This document shows positions 51,201 through 60,874 of a stretch of DNA of 64,000 nucleotides, piece after piece. The first letter of the stretch is position 1. Each line of letters begins with the position of its first letter. The position numbers were made by a program, and so were the translations under genes. The stretch is from the NCBI GenBank assembly GCA_030540405.1, contig JAUNWH010000001.1:62001-126000 (forward strand), in the 5' to 3' direction. The notes below the pieces were generated by a model. That model saw only the letters and a program-made list of their open reading frames with translations. It was not told the origin of the DNA and did no database searches. This DNA is from Spirochaetales bacterium (GTDB taxonomy: Bacteria; Spirochaetota; Spirochaetia; Treponematales; Treponemataceae).

Positions 51201-52613
51201 CTACAAGTTTGAAACCAGCCATTCCTTAAATGAGTCGTAATCTTTGCTCATTGGAATAGCGTTATCAGGAAGAGAAATAACTTTTTCCAGACGCTCAGGA
51301 AGCTCCGGTTCTTGTCCAATTGCCTTGTAAACTGTTGCGCCGAATTTTGCAGGGTGAGCAGTTTCAAGAATTATTGCAGATGCTTTTTTGTTTACAACAG
51401 CATTTGCCCAGGAAGGAATATTCGGTGTAAGACCAGGCTTTGTAAAATCATTTTTCTGGCCGTTTACAAGTTTTTCCATTTCACCGCCGCGCATATCATT
51501 CCATGCTTTCCAGGCAACTGCGCCGTGCGGATCTATTACGTATCCTGTTTTATTCTTGCAGCTTTTTATTCCGTCAATTGTTCCTTCGTCATCAGTCCAG
51601 TATGAAGCAAAAAGATTTCTTACTTGGTCAAGCGAATACATTGCGGCAATTCTTTCATAGTTGCTAGGAGCTCCAACATCCATTGCATTGCTCAAGGTTG
51701 CAACTGAAGGGCGAGTTTTATAATCACCGCTTGCAATCCAATCCGGCACTGTGTGATTTGAATTTGTCGCGGCAACAAATCCTGTTATAGGCGCTCCCAT
51801 TTCACGAGCTATAAGTCCTGATGTAAGGTTTCCAAAATTTCCGCTTGGAACAACAACAATGATTGCTTCACCTCCATTTTTGCTGTCAAACGGAATTCTC
51901 TTTTTTACAACAAGAGATGAATACATATAATAGAAAGACTGCGGCAAAAGACGGGAAATATTTATTGAGTTTGCAGAAGAAAGCCTGAACTTAGACCTTA
52001 AATCTTTATCTGTAAACGCAGTTTTTACAAGTTTCTGGCAGTCGTCAAAAGTTCCCTTTACTTTCAACGCGCGGACATTTCCTGTAAAAGTTGAAAGCTG
52101 CTTTTCCTGCAATGGCGAAATTTTTCCGTCCGGATAAAGGATTGTAACATCGATTCCCGGAACATTGTGAAACGCGCTTCCTACAGCAGAACCTGTGTCC
52201 CCGGAAGTTGCAACCAAAATATGAAGATTGTCATTTTCCGAGCGGTTGAAATATGACATTACACGCGCCATAAATCTTGCTCCAAAATCCTTGAACGCGC
52301 AAGTCGGCCCATGGAAAAGCTCAAGCACATAAGTTACAGGATCAATCGGAACAACTTTTGAAGAAAACGGATAGCAATCCTGAATTATAGATTCCAAGTC
52401 TGTGTCTGGAATTTCATTTTCAACATAAGGCTTTGCCATTTCATAAGCAATTTCGCGGAATGAAGGTTCTGGATTGCGCTCCAAAAATGAATTTTCAAGA
52501 CGCGGAAATTCAGTCGGCATATAAAGTCCTCCAGTTTCTGCATTCATTCCATTCAAAACCGCAGTTCTAAAATCAACACTTACTTTTTTATCTCTTGTAT
52601 CTGTATATTTCAT
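51201..52613 (-). CDS. thrC: Threonine synthase
   Basis: 470 residues, the long (ThrC type 2) form. PLP lysine in TCAFKDFGARFM (~112), the phosphate-binding ATSGDTGSAVGSAF region (~135), and VPSGNFGNLTSGLIA (~230). Converts O-phosphohomoserine to threonine. The ATG at 52613 has GAGGA six bases upstream; the frame to 52652 lacks one. Single gene. Confidence 0.96.
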   Translation of the reverse strand: MKYTDTRDKKVSVDFRTAVLNGMNAETGGLYMPTEFPRLENSFLERNPEPSFREIAYEMAKPYVENEIPDTDLESIIQDCYPFSSKVVPIDPVTYVLELFHGPTCAFKDFGARFMARVMSYFNRSENDNLHILVATSGDTGSAVGSAFHNVPGIDVTILYPDGKISPLQEKQLSTFTGNVRALKVKGTFDDCQKLVKTAFTDKDLRSKFRLSSANSINISRLLPQSFYYMYSSLVVKKRIPFDSKNGGEAIIVVVPSGNFGNLTSGLIAREMGAPITGFVAATNSNHTVPDWIASGDYKTRPSVATLSNAMDVGAPSNYERIAAMYSLDQVRNLFASYWTDDEGTIDGIKSCKNKTGYVIDPHGAVAWKAWNDMRGGEMEKLVNGQKNDFTKPGLTPNIPSWANAVVNKKASAIILETAHPAKFGATVYKAIGQEPELPERLEKVISLPDNAIPMSKDYDSFKEWLVSNL

Positions 52614-52665
52614 AAAATTCCTCATGCGAAAATTATTCTCAAAGTATACCAATGATTATAAAGTT

Positions 52666-53316
52666 TTACAACAGCACGGAAAATACAATAAGCGAAAGGT
52701 TGTAGATAAAATGAGCTGCAAAAGAAGGCGCGATTGAAGCTGTTTTTATTCTACAAAGCCTAAGGACGGCTCCGCAAAAAGCCGCATTGAAAACAGAAAT
52801 CCAGCCTAAATATCTGTGGGCAAGCGCAAAAATTACGACTGAAAATATTTCCACTGGGATTTTCCATTTTCCTAAAAGTGAATTTAAAGTTTCTGGAACA
52901 AATTGCCGGTAAACAGCTTCTTCAAAAAACGCTCCGGCTGCCAATGTAAAAATAAGAAAAATCCAAGACAAAAAACTTTCAGGATTTTTTAATAAAATTT
53001 CAGTTTGAGCGGAAGAAATTTTAAATGCAAAGGAAAAAGCATGAACGGCAGCGAAAATCAGCATTAAAAATCCAAGTGTGAGCGCGCCCCATTTCAATGA
53101 GCTTACAAGAAAAATGAATTTTTCATTTGCGGATTTTTTTTCGCATTTGTTTTCTATTTTAAATTGAAACTGAAGAATCGCCGCAATAAAAAATTCAGCC
53201 AGCACAGAAAAAGAAAATTCTTCACTTAAATAAGCTCCTTTGTCTGCAAAAATCGGCGGAATCAGCAAAAAAACAAAAACAACTAAAAACTCTGCTAAAA
53301 TGTATCTTTTTTTCAT
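52666..53316 (-). CDS. CPBP-family intramembrane metalloprotease
   Basis: 216 residues, about six membrane helices. Motif 1 EEAVYR (~121-126) and motif 2 FALAH (~160) followed by F-N-A-A-F hold the metal site of the CAAX/CPBP (Abi) family. These proteases process or degrade small membrane peptides; the target is unknown. No clear ribosome-binding site; a TATAAC lies eight bases before the ATG, so this may be another leaderless gene. Confidence 0.85.
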   Translation of the reverse strand: MKKRYILAEFLVVFVFLLIPPIFADKGAYLSEEFSFSVLAEFFIAAILQFQFKIENKCEKKSANEKFIFLVSSLKWGALTLGFLMLIFAAVHAFSFAFKISSAQTEILLKNPESFLSWIFLIFTLAAGAFFEEAVYRQFVPETLNSLLGKWKIPVEIFSVVIFALAHRYLGWISVFNAAFCGAVLRLCRIKTASIAPSFAAHFIYNLSLIVFSVLL

Positions 53317-53397
53317 TTTGATATGTTATACTATCAAGAAAGTGCAAAATTTACTATAATAAATATGTAAACGCATAGAATTCTTGGAGGTGGTTTT

Positions 53398-54513
53398 GTG
53401 CCTGCTTTAATTTCCGTAATTATAACTCTTGCTTTTATTTTTACGCTTTTTAAATTGTACAAGGCTTCAACTGAAAAAATGAATTTTTTCTCAAAGGGCT
53501 TTGACTACGGATTTAAGCATTCTGAAATTTCCGCGCTATGGCAGCTTGCAAAAAAATGCGGAATTGAAGAGCCGCTTTCACTTTACATTTCAGAAAATTC
53601 CGTGAACAGATGCATTTCTTCAGTAATCGAAGAGGCAAAGCAAAAAGGCGCGGAAGACTCAACGCAGGTTCAGGCATTCCTTGAAAAGCTTTACAAATTC
53701 AAAACGCGCGTAATTCTTGACAAGGAAAACAAACGCGGAATAGAAAGCACAAAATCACTTGACACAAACCAAAAGCTAAGCGTCATTTTAAAAGGCAAAG
53801 GCGTTTTTAAGTCGCGCATTTTAAACAACGGAACTCAGCTAATAATTCTTCTTCCGTATCAAATTTCAAAGCAGTCCAAGCGGCCGGAATTTCTTTCTGA
53901 ATCTGAATGGGACGGAAAAGAAATTTCAGTTTACTTTTGGAGAAACGGAGACGCAGGATATGCGTTTGACACAAAAGTTATTGGAACTGGAATTTTCAGA
54001 AGCGACAAAGCTTTGTTTTTAATGCATTCAACAAAACTTGACCGCACTCAAAAAAGGCAGTCAATAAGATGCAAATGCGAAATTTATGCGCAGATGTACA
54101 TTGTCCAGCAAGGCGAAAAAATTGAATACGACAAAGTTGAAACTGCGCCCGGATACAAATGCCTTCTTGAAGACATAAGCGAAGACGGAGCAATGATAAG
54201 AATCGGCGGAAAAGGAAAATCAAATGTCCGCATAAAAATTCAGTTTGAAATAAACGGCGCGCTCGTTGTCATGCACGGCGTAATCAGAGCAGTTGAGTGG
54301 AACAGCCAGCTTGGCCAGTCAAGAATTCATTTTGAATGCACGCACATTGATAAAGGCATGAGAAACACAGTTCTCGCATTTGTTTACAACGTGATTCCGC
54401 AGGAGCAAAAAGAAATTCATCAGGCGATTGAGCAGGCTTCTTCGGAAGAAAAACAAACTCAAGAGGAAAACAGCTCAGATGAAAATATTCAGCAGGAAAA
54501 TTCAAGCCAGTAG
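53398..54513 (+). CDS. Membrane-anchored PilZ-domain c-di-GMP effector
   Basis: 371 residues. A single N-terminal membrane helix (~3-20), a helical ~100-residue region, and a domain at ~125-220 like the N-terminal YcgR barrel. A PilZ domain follows with both binding motifs: RQSIR (RxxxR, ~218) and DISEDG (DxSxxG, ~258). A Glu/Gln/Ser-rich tail closes it. Should bind c-di-GMP and act at the inner membrane, for instance on motility; similar proteins are known in spirochaetes. GTG start with GGAGGTGG upstream. Confidence 0.88.
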   Translation: MPALISVIITLAFIFTLFKLYKASTEKMNFFSKGFDYGFKHSEISALWQLAKKCGIEEPLSLYISENSVNRCISSVIEEAKQKGAEDSTQVQAFLEKLYKFKTRVILDKENKRGIESTKSLDTNQKLSVILKGKGVFKSRILNNGTQLIILLPYQISKQSKRPEFLSESEWDGKEISVYFWRNGDAGYAFDTKVIGTGIFRSDKALFLMHSTKLDRTQKRQSIRCKCEIYAQMYIVQQGEKIEYDKVETAPGYKCLLEDISEDGAMIRIGGKGKSNVRIKIQFEINGALVVMHGVIRAVEWNSQLGQSRIHFECTHIDKGMRNTVLAFVYNVIPQEQKEIHQAIEQASSEEKQTQEENSSDENIQQENSSQ

Positions 54514-54583
54514 TTTTTGAGGATACATGAAAGTGTAGAAATTTTTCTATATATTTTATATTATTTATTGAAGAAGATTTGCT

Positions 54584-55744
54584 ATGAAAAAAATTTTATT
54601 TAAACAAATATTTTTAATTGCTCTTTCAGTCTGCGGATTTTGCCATGCGCAGGAATCTTATATGTCTGACTTTTACAAAGGAAACTTGGTTGAAAAAAAA
54701 CAAGTTGTTGAGTCGGCAAGCGCGGCAGGAGATTCTTCAATTGCAATCGCATCTCTTGACTTTTCAATTTCAGCCTATGACGCTCTTAGTTCAGATGCTG
54801 ATTTTATAAATCTTGTGGAAACTTCTGTAAAATCGCTTACAGCAGGAAACAGCAAAGGCAAGGAAAAAATCATCTCTGAAAAACTCAGGACAATTTTTAA
54901 AATCTTCAGCGATTCAAAAATAAAGATTGCAGTTATTGATGCTTTTTCTGTTTTTCAGTCGCCTGAAAATCTTTATCTTGTAAATGATTTTTTCTACAGC
55001 AAAATGCAAAAATCGCAGGAAATGGACGAAGCTCTTTTAAAGGCAGTTCTTTTTATGGGCTCCTACGGAAATTCCGCATCGTTCAATATGCTTTTTATTG
55101 CTGACATTCTCGATGTCTGGCCGTCTTACAGCGCAATCTTGGCTTCATCTTACGGTGGTCTTGCAAACGAAAGTGAAAAGGAAATTCTTCAGTTTTTGTC
55201 AACTGTTCCAATTGAAAAAAAGATTTTGATTTTAAGAAGACTTGATGAAAATCCAAAAGTTTCAAAAAAAATTTGCGGAGAAGCTGCAGAAAACGCATTG
55301 TCTTCAGTTATATATAATATTGAAGGAGCAAAACCTGATTTTTCAGGAAGCAAACTAGATTTGACTCTTGTCTGCCTTCAAGTATTTTCTGACACAAAAT
55401 GGACTAGAGCCGCATCTTTGATTGCCTCATGCTTTAACGGAATTAGACAAGAATATGAAAACGGAAATCTTTCTGATGAAGACTTTTCTTCTACAATAAA
55501 AAATATAGCTTCTGTTTCTTCTGCGGAAACTTCTTCGGCGCTTTCATCTTATCTTGATTTTCTAAACAAGCAAACTGAAAAAAATCTGCCTCCTAGCAAA
55601 GCCGTTGTGCTTTCTTTAATCAATTCACTGGGGGACATGGGCGACAAGGCCGCTTTTGACAGCCTGCTTTATGCAACTTATCTTGATTATCCAGAGGAGG
55701 TTATAGCTGCCGCAAAAAATGCCCTTGCAAAATTAAAGTGGTAG
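54584..55744 (+). CDS. Secreted HEAT-like repeat protein, unknown
   Basis: 386 residues. Signal peptide of ~22 residues ending C-H-A-Q, with no lipobox at the cut site. The mature part is all-helical and looks like degenerate HEAT/Armadillo repeats (for instance IKIAVIDAFSVFQ and AFDSLLYATYLDYPEEVI), which suits periplasmic protein binding. Function not recognised. Ends four bases into comEC, so co-translated with it. Confidence 0.7.
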   Translation: MKKILFKQIFLIALSVCGFCHAQESYMSDFYKGNLVEKKQVVESASAAGDSSIAIASLDFSISAYDALSSDADFINLVETSVKSLTAGNSKGKEKIISEKLRTIFKIFSDSKIKIAVIDAFSVFQSPENLYLVNDFFYSKMQKSQEMDEALLKAVLFMGSYGNSASFNMLFIADILDVWPSYSAILASSYGGLANESEKEILQFLSTVPIEKKILILRRLDENPKVSKKICGEAAENALSSVIYNIEGAKPDFSGSKLDLTLVCLQVFSDTKWTRAASLIASCFNGIRQEYENGNLSDEDFSSTIKNIASVSSAETSSALSSYLDFLNKQTEKNLPPSKAVVLSLINSLGDMGDKAAFDSLLYATYLDYPEEVIAAAKNALAKLKW

Positions 55745-57003
55745 AATTCTTAAAAGAAAATTTTCTAAGTCCTTTTGTTCTAGCGGCGGTAATATTCTGC
55801 ATTTTTATTTACTCAGGCTTTTTTAAATGCAAAGAGCGTTTTCCATATAAAAGCCTGATTCCTTTGGAAAAAATAGACAGTGCATCCGGCATAGTTTGCT
55901 CCAATCCTTCAAAAATTTCTTCTGGAAAATCTTACATTCTAAAAATAAAGCTTGATTCTGTTTCAGGTGAAATTTCCAGCGTAAAAATAAATTCGCAGGC
56001 ATCTGGAAAAATTTCCGTTCTTGTTCCTGCGAAAATCATTGAATCTTTATATCCTGGAAAATTATATTCATCTTCAAAAAACGGAGTAATCATTGAAGAA
56101 GGCGAAGCTGTAACATTTTACGGAAAATTTTCAAAGTCATTCTTTTCAGCAGAAAGCGCAGAACAATTAGAGAAGTCTCCGACATTAAAACAAAAAATTT
56201 CCAGGTTCAGATCTTTTTGCAGGCTTGCATTCAAAAGGCTCATGTACGGCTGGGGAAGCGCAGGCGGTTTTATTTTGGCTTTGCTTTCCGGCTCAAGAGA
56301 ATACACAGACAACTCCTTATGCGAAACTTTTAGAAACGCAGGACTTTCCCACGTTCTTGCATTAAGCGGAATGCACCTTTCTTTTTTTTCATCAATTGCA
56401 GGCGGAACTGGAAAAAAAATTCTTGGAAAAAAATTTGACTTTTGGCTTAGGCTTTTTGGAATTTTATTTTTTGTATGGTTTGCAGGACTTTCACCTTCGT
56501 TGTTTCGCGCATTGCTCTGCTCATTAATTCTGCTTTTCTGTGGAATTTTCTTTTGCGTTCAGGTAAATTTTTTCAAGGTTCTTTGCTTTGTGTTTTTGCT
56601 TCACTGCATGATTTTTCCTGATGACATTTTTTCAGCGGCGTTTATACTTTCTTATGGCGCGCTTGCAGGAATTCTTCTTTTTGGAAATGCATTTAAATGT
56701 TTTTTTCAATCATTTTTTCCTAAAAAAATTTCAGATTCACTTTCAGTTTCTGCCGGCGCACAAAGCGCGACTTTTCCCGTAAGCCTTGCGCTTTTTAAAT
56801 CAGCAGCACCCGGAGGAATTCTTGCTTCAGTTGCAGTGTGTCCGCTTGTAAGCATATTTTTGACTTTTGCCATGGTTGCAATTTTGCTTTCTTTTATGAT
56901 ACCTTTTCTTTCTCCGTTCTTTGGAGCTATAATGAATTTTCTTTATCAGATAATAAAATTGACGGCAGAACTTTTTGCGCTTTTGCCGCTTGTAGAATTT
57001 TAA
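55738..57003 (+). CDS. comEC: ComEC/Rec2-family membrane protein (short form)
   Basis: 421 residues. N-terminal helix and an OB-like extracellular part (~40-140), then the competence domain with the signature GLSHVLALSGMHLSFF (~205) and about eight membrane helices. The metallo-beta-lactamase-type domain that ends typical ComEC (~700-800 residues) is absent; the frame closes normally and the next gene starts 15 bases on. ComEC is the inner-membrane DNA channel of natural transformation. GTG start, overlapping the upstream stop. Confidence 0.82.
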   Translation: MVEFLKENFLSPFVLAAVIFCIFIYSGFFKCKERFPYKSLIPLEKIDSASGIVCSNPSKISSGKSYILKIKLDSVSGEISSVKINSQASGKISVLVPAKIIESLYPGKLYSSSKNGVIIEEGEAVTFYGKFSKSFFSAESAEQLEKSPTLKQKISRFRSFCRLAFKRLMYGWGSAGGFILALLSGSREYTDNSLCETFRNAGLSHVLALSGMHLSFFSSIAGGTGKKILGKKFDFWLRLFGILFFVWFAGLSPSLFRALLCSLILLFCGIFFCVQVNFFKVLCFVFLLHCMIFPDDIFSAAFILSYGALAGILLFGNAFKCFFQSFFPKKISDSLSVSAGAQSATFPVSLALFKSAAPGGILASVAVCPLVSIFLTFAMVAILLSFMIPFLSPFFGAIMNFLYQIIKLTAELFALLPLVEF

Positions 57004-57018
57004 CTTTTTGGAGCAAAT

Positions 57019-57894
57019 ATGAATCATCCAGATTATAATTCGCCATCTGAATTAAAAGCTTTTCTTGAGCAGGCAGGAATGGCAATGCAAAAAAAATTCG
57101 GACAGAACTTTATGATAAACCAGTCTGCAAGGGAAAAAATTATTTCTCTTCTTGAATTGAAAAAAGATGAGCTTGTGTGGGAAATCGGACCTGGACTTGG
57201 CTGCATGACAGAACTTATTCTTTTAAGCGGCGCAAACCTTGAAGTCTTTGAAATCGACAGAGGCTTTATTTCTATATTAAAGAAATTTTTTCCCAAACAG
57301 GAAAAATCAGGGAAAGTTAAAATTGTAGAAGGCGATGTTTTAAAAAACTGGAAAAAATCATTCGCAGAAAATCCGCAAAAACCTTCAAAACTTTTTGGAA
57401 ATCTTCCATATAATATTGCGGCGACTTTTATTGCCGATACAATCACAGAAAATGTTGTTTTCGAAAAATGCGTCTTTACAGTTCAAAAAGAAGTTGCCCA
57501 GCGAATGGCAGCAAAAAAGGGAACTGAAAATTATTCTGCATTCAGCGTTTTGTGCCAGTGGGGCTATAATGTAAAACTGGATCTTGTTCTTGGCTCAAGC
57601 AGTTTTTGGCCGCGTCCTACAGTTTCGTCTCAGGCAGTTGTTATGACAAAAAAAGAAAAGCCTTTCAGCGGAAACTCTGCGCTTTTTGTAAAAGTTGTCC
57701 ATGCTCTTTTTGCCGCGAGAAGAAAAACAATCCAGAATAATATAAAGCCACTTCTCCCGGAAAATATTTCAGCGGAAGAATTTTTTGAAAAATGCGGAAT
57801 CTCAAAAAGTGAACGCGCAGAAAATTTATCAGTCGAGGATTTTATAAAGATTTCGGATATGTTGAGCCAACTCAAGCAATCTGATAAAATGTAA
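57019..57894 (+). CDS. rsmA: 16S rRNA dimethyladenosine transferase
   Basis: 291 residues. Begins with KKFGQNFMINQ, the S-adenosylmethionine motif EIGPGLGCMTE (~55), EVFEIDRG and the catalytic NLPYNIA (~130). Dimethylates two adenosines in the 3' hairpin of 16S rRNA during 30S maturation. GGAGC precedes the ATG. Part of the plus-strand run with yggS and the pseudouridine synthases. Confidence 0.96.
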   Translation: MNHPDYNSPSELKAFLEQAGMAMQKKFGQNFMINQSAREKIISLLELKKDELVWEIGPGLGCMTELILLSGANLEVFEIDRGFISILKKFFPKQEKSGKVKIVEGDVLKNWKKSFAENPQKPSKLFGNLPYNIAATFIADTITENVVFEKCVFTVQKEVAQRMAAKKGTENYSAFSVLCQWGYNVKLDLVLGSSSFWPRPTVSSQAVVMTKKEKPFSGNSALFVKVVHALFAARRKTIQNNIKPLLPENISAEEFFEKCGISKSERAENLSVEDFIKISDMLSQLKQSDKM

Positions 57895-57910
57895 AAAGAG
57901 GCTCAAAAAA

Positions 57911-58627
57911 ATGACAGCAGAACAAATTGCAGAAAATTTTGAATCAGTTAGAAATCAGATTAAAGAAGCTGAAAAAAAATCCGGCAGAAATGAAGGCTGT
58001 GTAAAACTTTGCGCTGTAAGCAAATTTCATCCTGTGGAAGATGTCTTGGCTGCGTTAAAAACTGGACAAATGCTTTTTGGTGAAAACCGAGTGCAAGAAG
58101 CTTTTGCAAAATTTAATCAGATAAATTCAGTTTCAGAAATCAAGCCAGTGCTTCACATAATCGGAAGCCTTCAGACAAACAAAGTAAAAAAGGCAGTTGA
58201 AATCGCATCTTGCATTCAGTCCGTAGACAGAGAAGAGCTTTTAGCGGAAATTGAAAAGCAATGCGCAAAATTTGAAAAGAAAATTGAAGTGTTCTTTGAA
58301 ATTCACACTGGCGAAGATTCAAAAAGCGGCTATAAGGAAAAAGCTGCATTGCTGAAATCAGTAGAAAACTGCGCAAATGGAATTTATCCGCACATTGTTC
58401 CAAAAGGACTTATGACAATGGCGCCTTTTACGCAGGACGAAAAACTTATCCGCGCATCTTTTTCTGAACTAAGAAATTTAAAAGATGAACTAAATAAAAA
58501 TTTTCCTTCCCTTGAAATAAACGAGCTTAGCATGGGGATGAGCGGCGACTATAAAATTGCAATCGAAGAAGGAAGCACATTGATCCGTATAGGAACGGCA
58601 TTGTTTGGAGAACGCGACTACTCTTAG
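57911..58627 (+). CDS. YggS-family PLP homeostasis protein
   Basis: 238 residues, alanine-racemase-like barrel without the C-terminal domain. PLP lysine in LCAVSKFHPVEDV (~36), the FGENRVQEAF and HIIGSLQTNKVKKAV regions, and the end SMGMSGDYKIAIEEGSTLIRIG. Keeps free pyridoxal phosphate in balance. GAGG lies nine bases before the ATG. Confidence 0.95.
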   Translation: MTAEQIAENFESVRNQIKEAEKKSGRNEGCVKLCAVSKFHPVEDVLAALKTGQMLFGENRVQEAFAKFNQINSVSEIKPVLHIIGSLQTNKVKKAVEIASCIQSVDREELLAEIEKQCAKFEKKIEVFFEIHTGEDSKSGYKEKAALLKSVENCANGIYPHIVPKGLMTMAPFTQDEKLIRASFSELRNLKDELNKNFPSLEINELSMGMSGDYKIAIEEGSTLIRIGTALFGERDYS

Positions 58628-58631
58628 CAGG

Positions 58632-59117
58632 ATGAAAAATTTTCATTTTATTTTGATTGTTTTTATTTTGCCTCTTTTTTTTCCGTTGCAAGTTTTTTCG
58701 CAGTCTTCGGAAAATACAGACTCAACTCCAGAACCATACACCGAAAATGAATTTCCGCAGTGGTCAAAAGATTTGAGGCGGTTTGAAATTGTTTCGCTTG
58801 GAGCAGTTCCGTTTGTCGCAATCAGTGTGAATTTGGGCTACAGCGCATACCAGTATTTTTCTGGAAACTCTTCAACTTTTGAAACTCCTTTTACTAAAGG
58901 CACTTCTTTTTCAGAAGGGGAGCAGATGAAAATTTTTTGCGCTTCAATTGGCGCAGGTGTGCTTATTGGATTTTCAGACCTTGCGATAAATCTTGCAAAA
59001 CGCCACAACGAAAAAAAACGCCAGCAGAAAATTCTTGAAAGCCACGATCAAATTATAGTAGTTCCGTTTCAAGAAAGCGAAAATACAAAAAATGAAAATT
59101 TAACTTCGGAGCAATAG
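58632..59117 (+). CDS. Small secreted or membrane protein, unknown
   Basis: 161 residues. Signal peptide (~1-25, ending F-S-Q-S), an acidic stretch, one hydrophobic segment at ~50-75 and another near ~105-130 (FCASIGAGVLIGFSDLAINLA), then a basic tail KRHNEKKRQQK. Resembles small P13-like or 'DUF' spirochaete membrane proteins only in layout. The ATG at 58632 begins the signal peptide; the frame extends nine codons upstream into yggS. Directly followed by the RluD-like gene. Confidence 0.6.
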   Translation: MKNFHFILIVFILPLFFPLQVFSQSSENTDSTPEPYTENEFPQWSKDLRRFEIVSLGAVPFVAISVNLGYSAYQYFSGNSSTFETPFTKGTSFSEGEQMKIFCASIGAGVLIGFSDLAINLAKRHNEKKRQQKILESHDQIIVVPFQESENTKNENLTSEQ

Positions 59118-60098
59118 ATGTCTTTTTTTACAAACAAAGTTCCTCCAACTTATAAAGGTGAAATCCGGCTAGATAAATATATTGCGTCTCTTCCAAACGG
59201 AATGAACAGAAGCAAACTGAAAAGCGGAATTGTCTGCATTCAAGTAAACGGTAAAAAGCAAAAAATTTCGTGCCAAGTAAAGGCAAATGATATAATCGAT
59301 ATTCAGTGGGAAGAAAATGTTCCAGACAATATTGAGCCTGAAAATATTCCGCTTGATATTATTTATGAAGATGAAAATGTCTGCGTTGTAAATAAAAAGC
59401 AGGGAATGGTGACTCATCCTGCCGCAGGAAACTGGAAAGGCACTTTGGTAAACGCGCTTTTATATCATTGGGGAAGAGAATCAATTCCAGAACTAAAGGA
59501 AGGGCAGGTTTCAAAAATTCTTTCAAACCGCAGACCGGGAATTGTTCACAGGCTGGACAAAGAAACTTCCGGCATAATTATAACTGCAAAAAATCACGAC
59601 ACAGAAGAATTCCTTTCAGCCCAGTTTAGAAACCACAGTTCAATTGTAAAAGAATACATTGCAATCTGCATTGGCCGACCTCAGCATCAGCATGGAATTA
59701 TTCAGACAAATATAATCCGCGACCCAAAAGAAAGAAAAAGGTTCAAGGCTGTAGTTGACACGGAAGAAGGAAAGCCTGCCGAAAGCTACTACGAATGCAT
59801 AAGCTGCTACGGAGAATATTCCTTGATGAAAGTTCGGATAAACACAGGAAGAACACATCAAATACGGGTGCACATGAAATACCTAAACTGTCCTATTCTT
59901 GGCGACGGAATTTATGCGCATCAGGATAAAAAATTTCCAAAGGCAACTCTCATGCTGAACGCAAGGCTTTTGAAAATAAAAATTCCTGGCAAAGAAGAAC
60001 TTTCAACTTTTAAATCTCCAACACCTGAACGTTTTATAGAAGTTATGAAAGTTTTAAAGCGCGACTACACAAAAATAATTCTTCCAAAGGACAAGTAA
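59118..60098 (+). CDS. RluD-type 23S rRNA pseudouridine synthase
   Basis: 326 residues. N-terminal S4 RNA-binding domain (~15-75, RLDKYIASLPNGMNRSKLKS), then the catalytic domain with the signature GIVHRLDKETSGIIITAKN, where the Asp attacks the target uridine. The end GRTHQIRVHMKYLNCPILGD is typical. Likely modifies 23S rRNA helix 69 or a related site. Starts on the base after the upstream stop. Confidence 0.92.
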   Translation: MSFFTNKVPPTYKGEIRLDKYIASLPNGMNRSKLKSGIVCIQVNGKKQKISCQVKANDIIDIQWEENVPDNIEPENIPLDIIYEDENVCVVNKKQGMVTHPAAGNWKGTLVNALLYHWGRESIPELKEGQVSKILSNRRPGIVHRLDKETSGIIITAKNHDTEEFLSAQFRNHSSIVKEYIAICIGRPQHQHGIIQTNIIRDPKERKRFKAVVDTEEGKPAESYYECISCYGEYSLMKVRINTGRTHQIRVHMKYLNCPILGDGIYAHQDKKFPKATLMLNARLLKIKIPGKEELSTFKSPTPERFIEVMKVLKRDYTKIILPKDK

Positions 60099-60104
60099 CA
60101 GACA

Positions 60105-60848
60105 ATGGATGCAGAAAAACAGATACAGATTGTCATTGAGCCGTCGAAGGAAAATCCGTTTGTTGTTATAAAAAAGCCACGAGGACTTCCAAGCGCGCCA
60201 CTTTTTGAAGGAGAGGAATGCGCGTTTACACAAGCTGCAAAACTGTACCCATATCTTCTGGAAATTTCCGGAAAAAAAGCAATAGAACACGGACTTGTGC
60301 ATAGAATTGACACGGAAACAGAAGGCTTGCTTTTAGTTGCAGCAACACAAGAATGCTACAATGCGTTTATAAATTTTCAGCGTGAAGGGAAGTTTTTAAA
60401 AGGTTATTCCGCAAAATGCCAGAAAATTAAAAAAATGCCAGAAGGATTTCCTCCAGCTGAATTTTTACTAGAAAACAAATCAGATGGTGCAAAAAAATAT
60501 ACAGTCTCTTCAAAATTCAGACCTTTTTCCTTAAAATCAGCGCAAGTCCGGCCTGTAACAAGCAGTTCTGGAAAAGCGGCTCAAAAAAAATGCATTGAAA
60601 AAATTTACACAACAGAAATTTTCATGGATACAGACAAGCTTTTTGCAAAATGTTCTATAAAAGAAGGCTACCGCCATCAAGTAAGATGCCATTTAGCTTG
60701 GCTTGGTTTTCCTGTCTGTGGAGACAAGCTTTATAATCCGCTTTGCCGTCAAAACGAAGAGATGCAGTTCTTTGCAGATTACCTAAACTTTCCGCACCCT
60801 TTAACCGGCAAAATTGTTGAATGTTCTTATGATACAAAAGTTCAATGA
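60105..60848 (+). CDS. Small RluA-family pseudouridine synthase
   Basis: 247 residues without an S4 domain. Signature HGLVHRIDTETEGLLLVA (catalytic Asp in HRID, ~68), and the end EGYRHQVRCHLAWLGFPVCGDKLYN. A ~50-residue segment between these (~115-165) is longer than usual for this group. Probably modifies tRNA or 23S rRNA; the target is not deducible. Six bases after the RluD-like gene. Confidence 0.87.
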   Translation: MDAEKQIQIVIEPSKENPFVVIKKPRGLPSAPLFEGEECAFTQAAKLYPYLLEISGKKAIEHGLVHRIDTETEGLLLVAATQECYNAFINFQREGKFLKGYSAKCQKIKKMPEGFPPAEFLLENKSDGAKKYTVSSKFRPFSLKSAQVRPVTSSSGKAAQKKCIEKIYTTEIFMDTDKLFAKCSIKEGYRHQVRCHLAWLGFPVCGDKLYNPLCRQNEEMQFFADYLNFPHPLTGKIVECSYDTKVQ

Positions 60849-60874
60849 TTATCGGGTCAAGCCCGATAATGACA
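60847..60874. repeat. REP-like palindromic repeat, copy C
   Basis: ATTATCGGG (60848-60856) pairs with CCCGATAAT (60862-60870) around TCAAG, followed by GACA. The best preserved of three copies in the window. It starts in the last codon of the RluA-family gene and may also serve as its terminator stem, though no T-tract follows. Confidence 0.55.
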
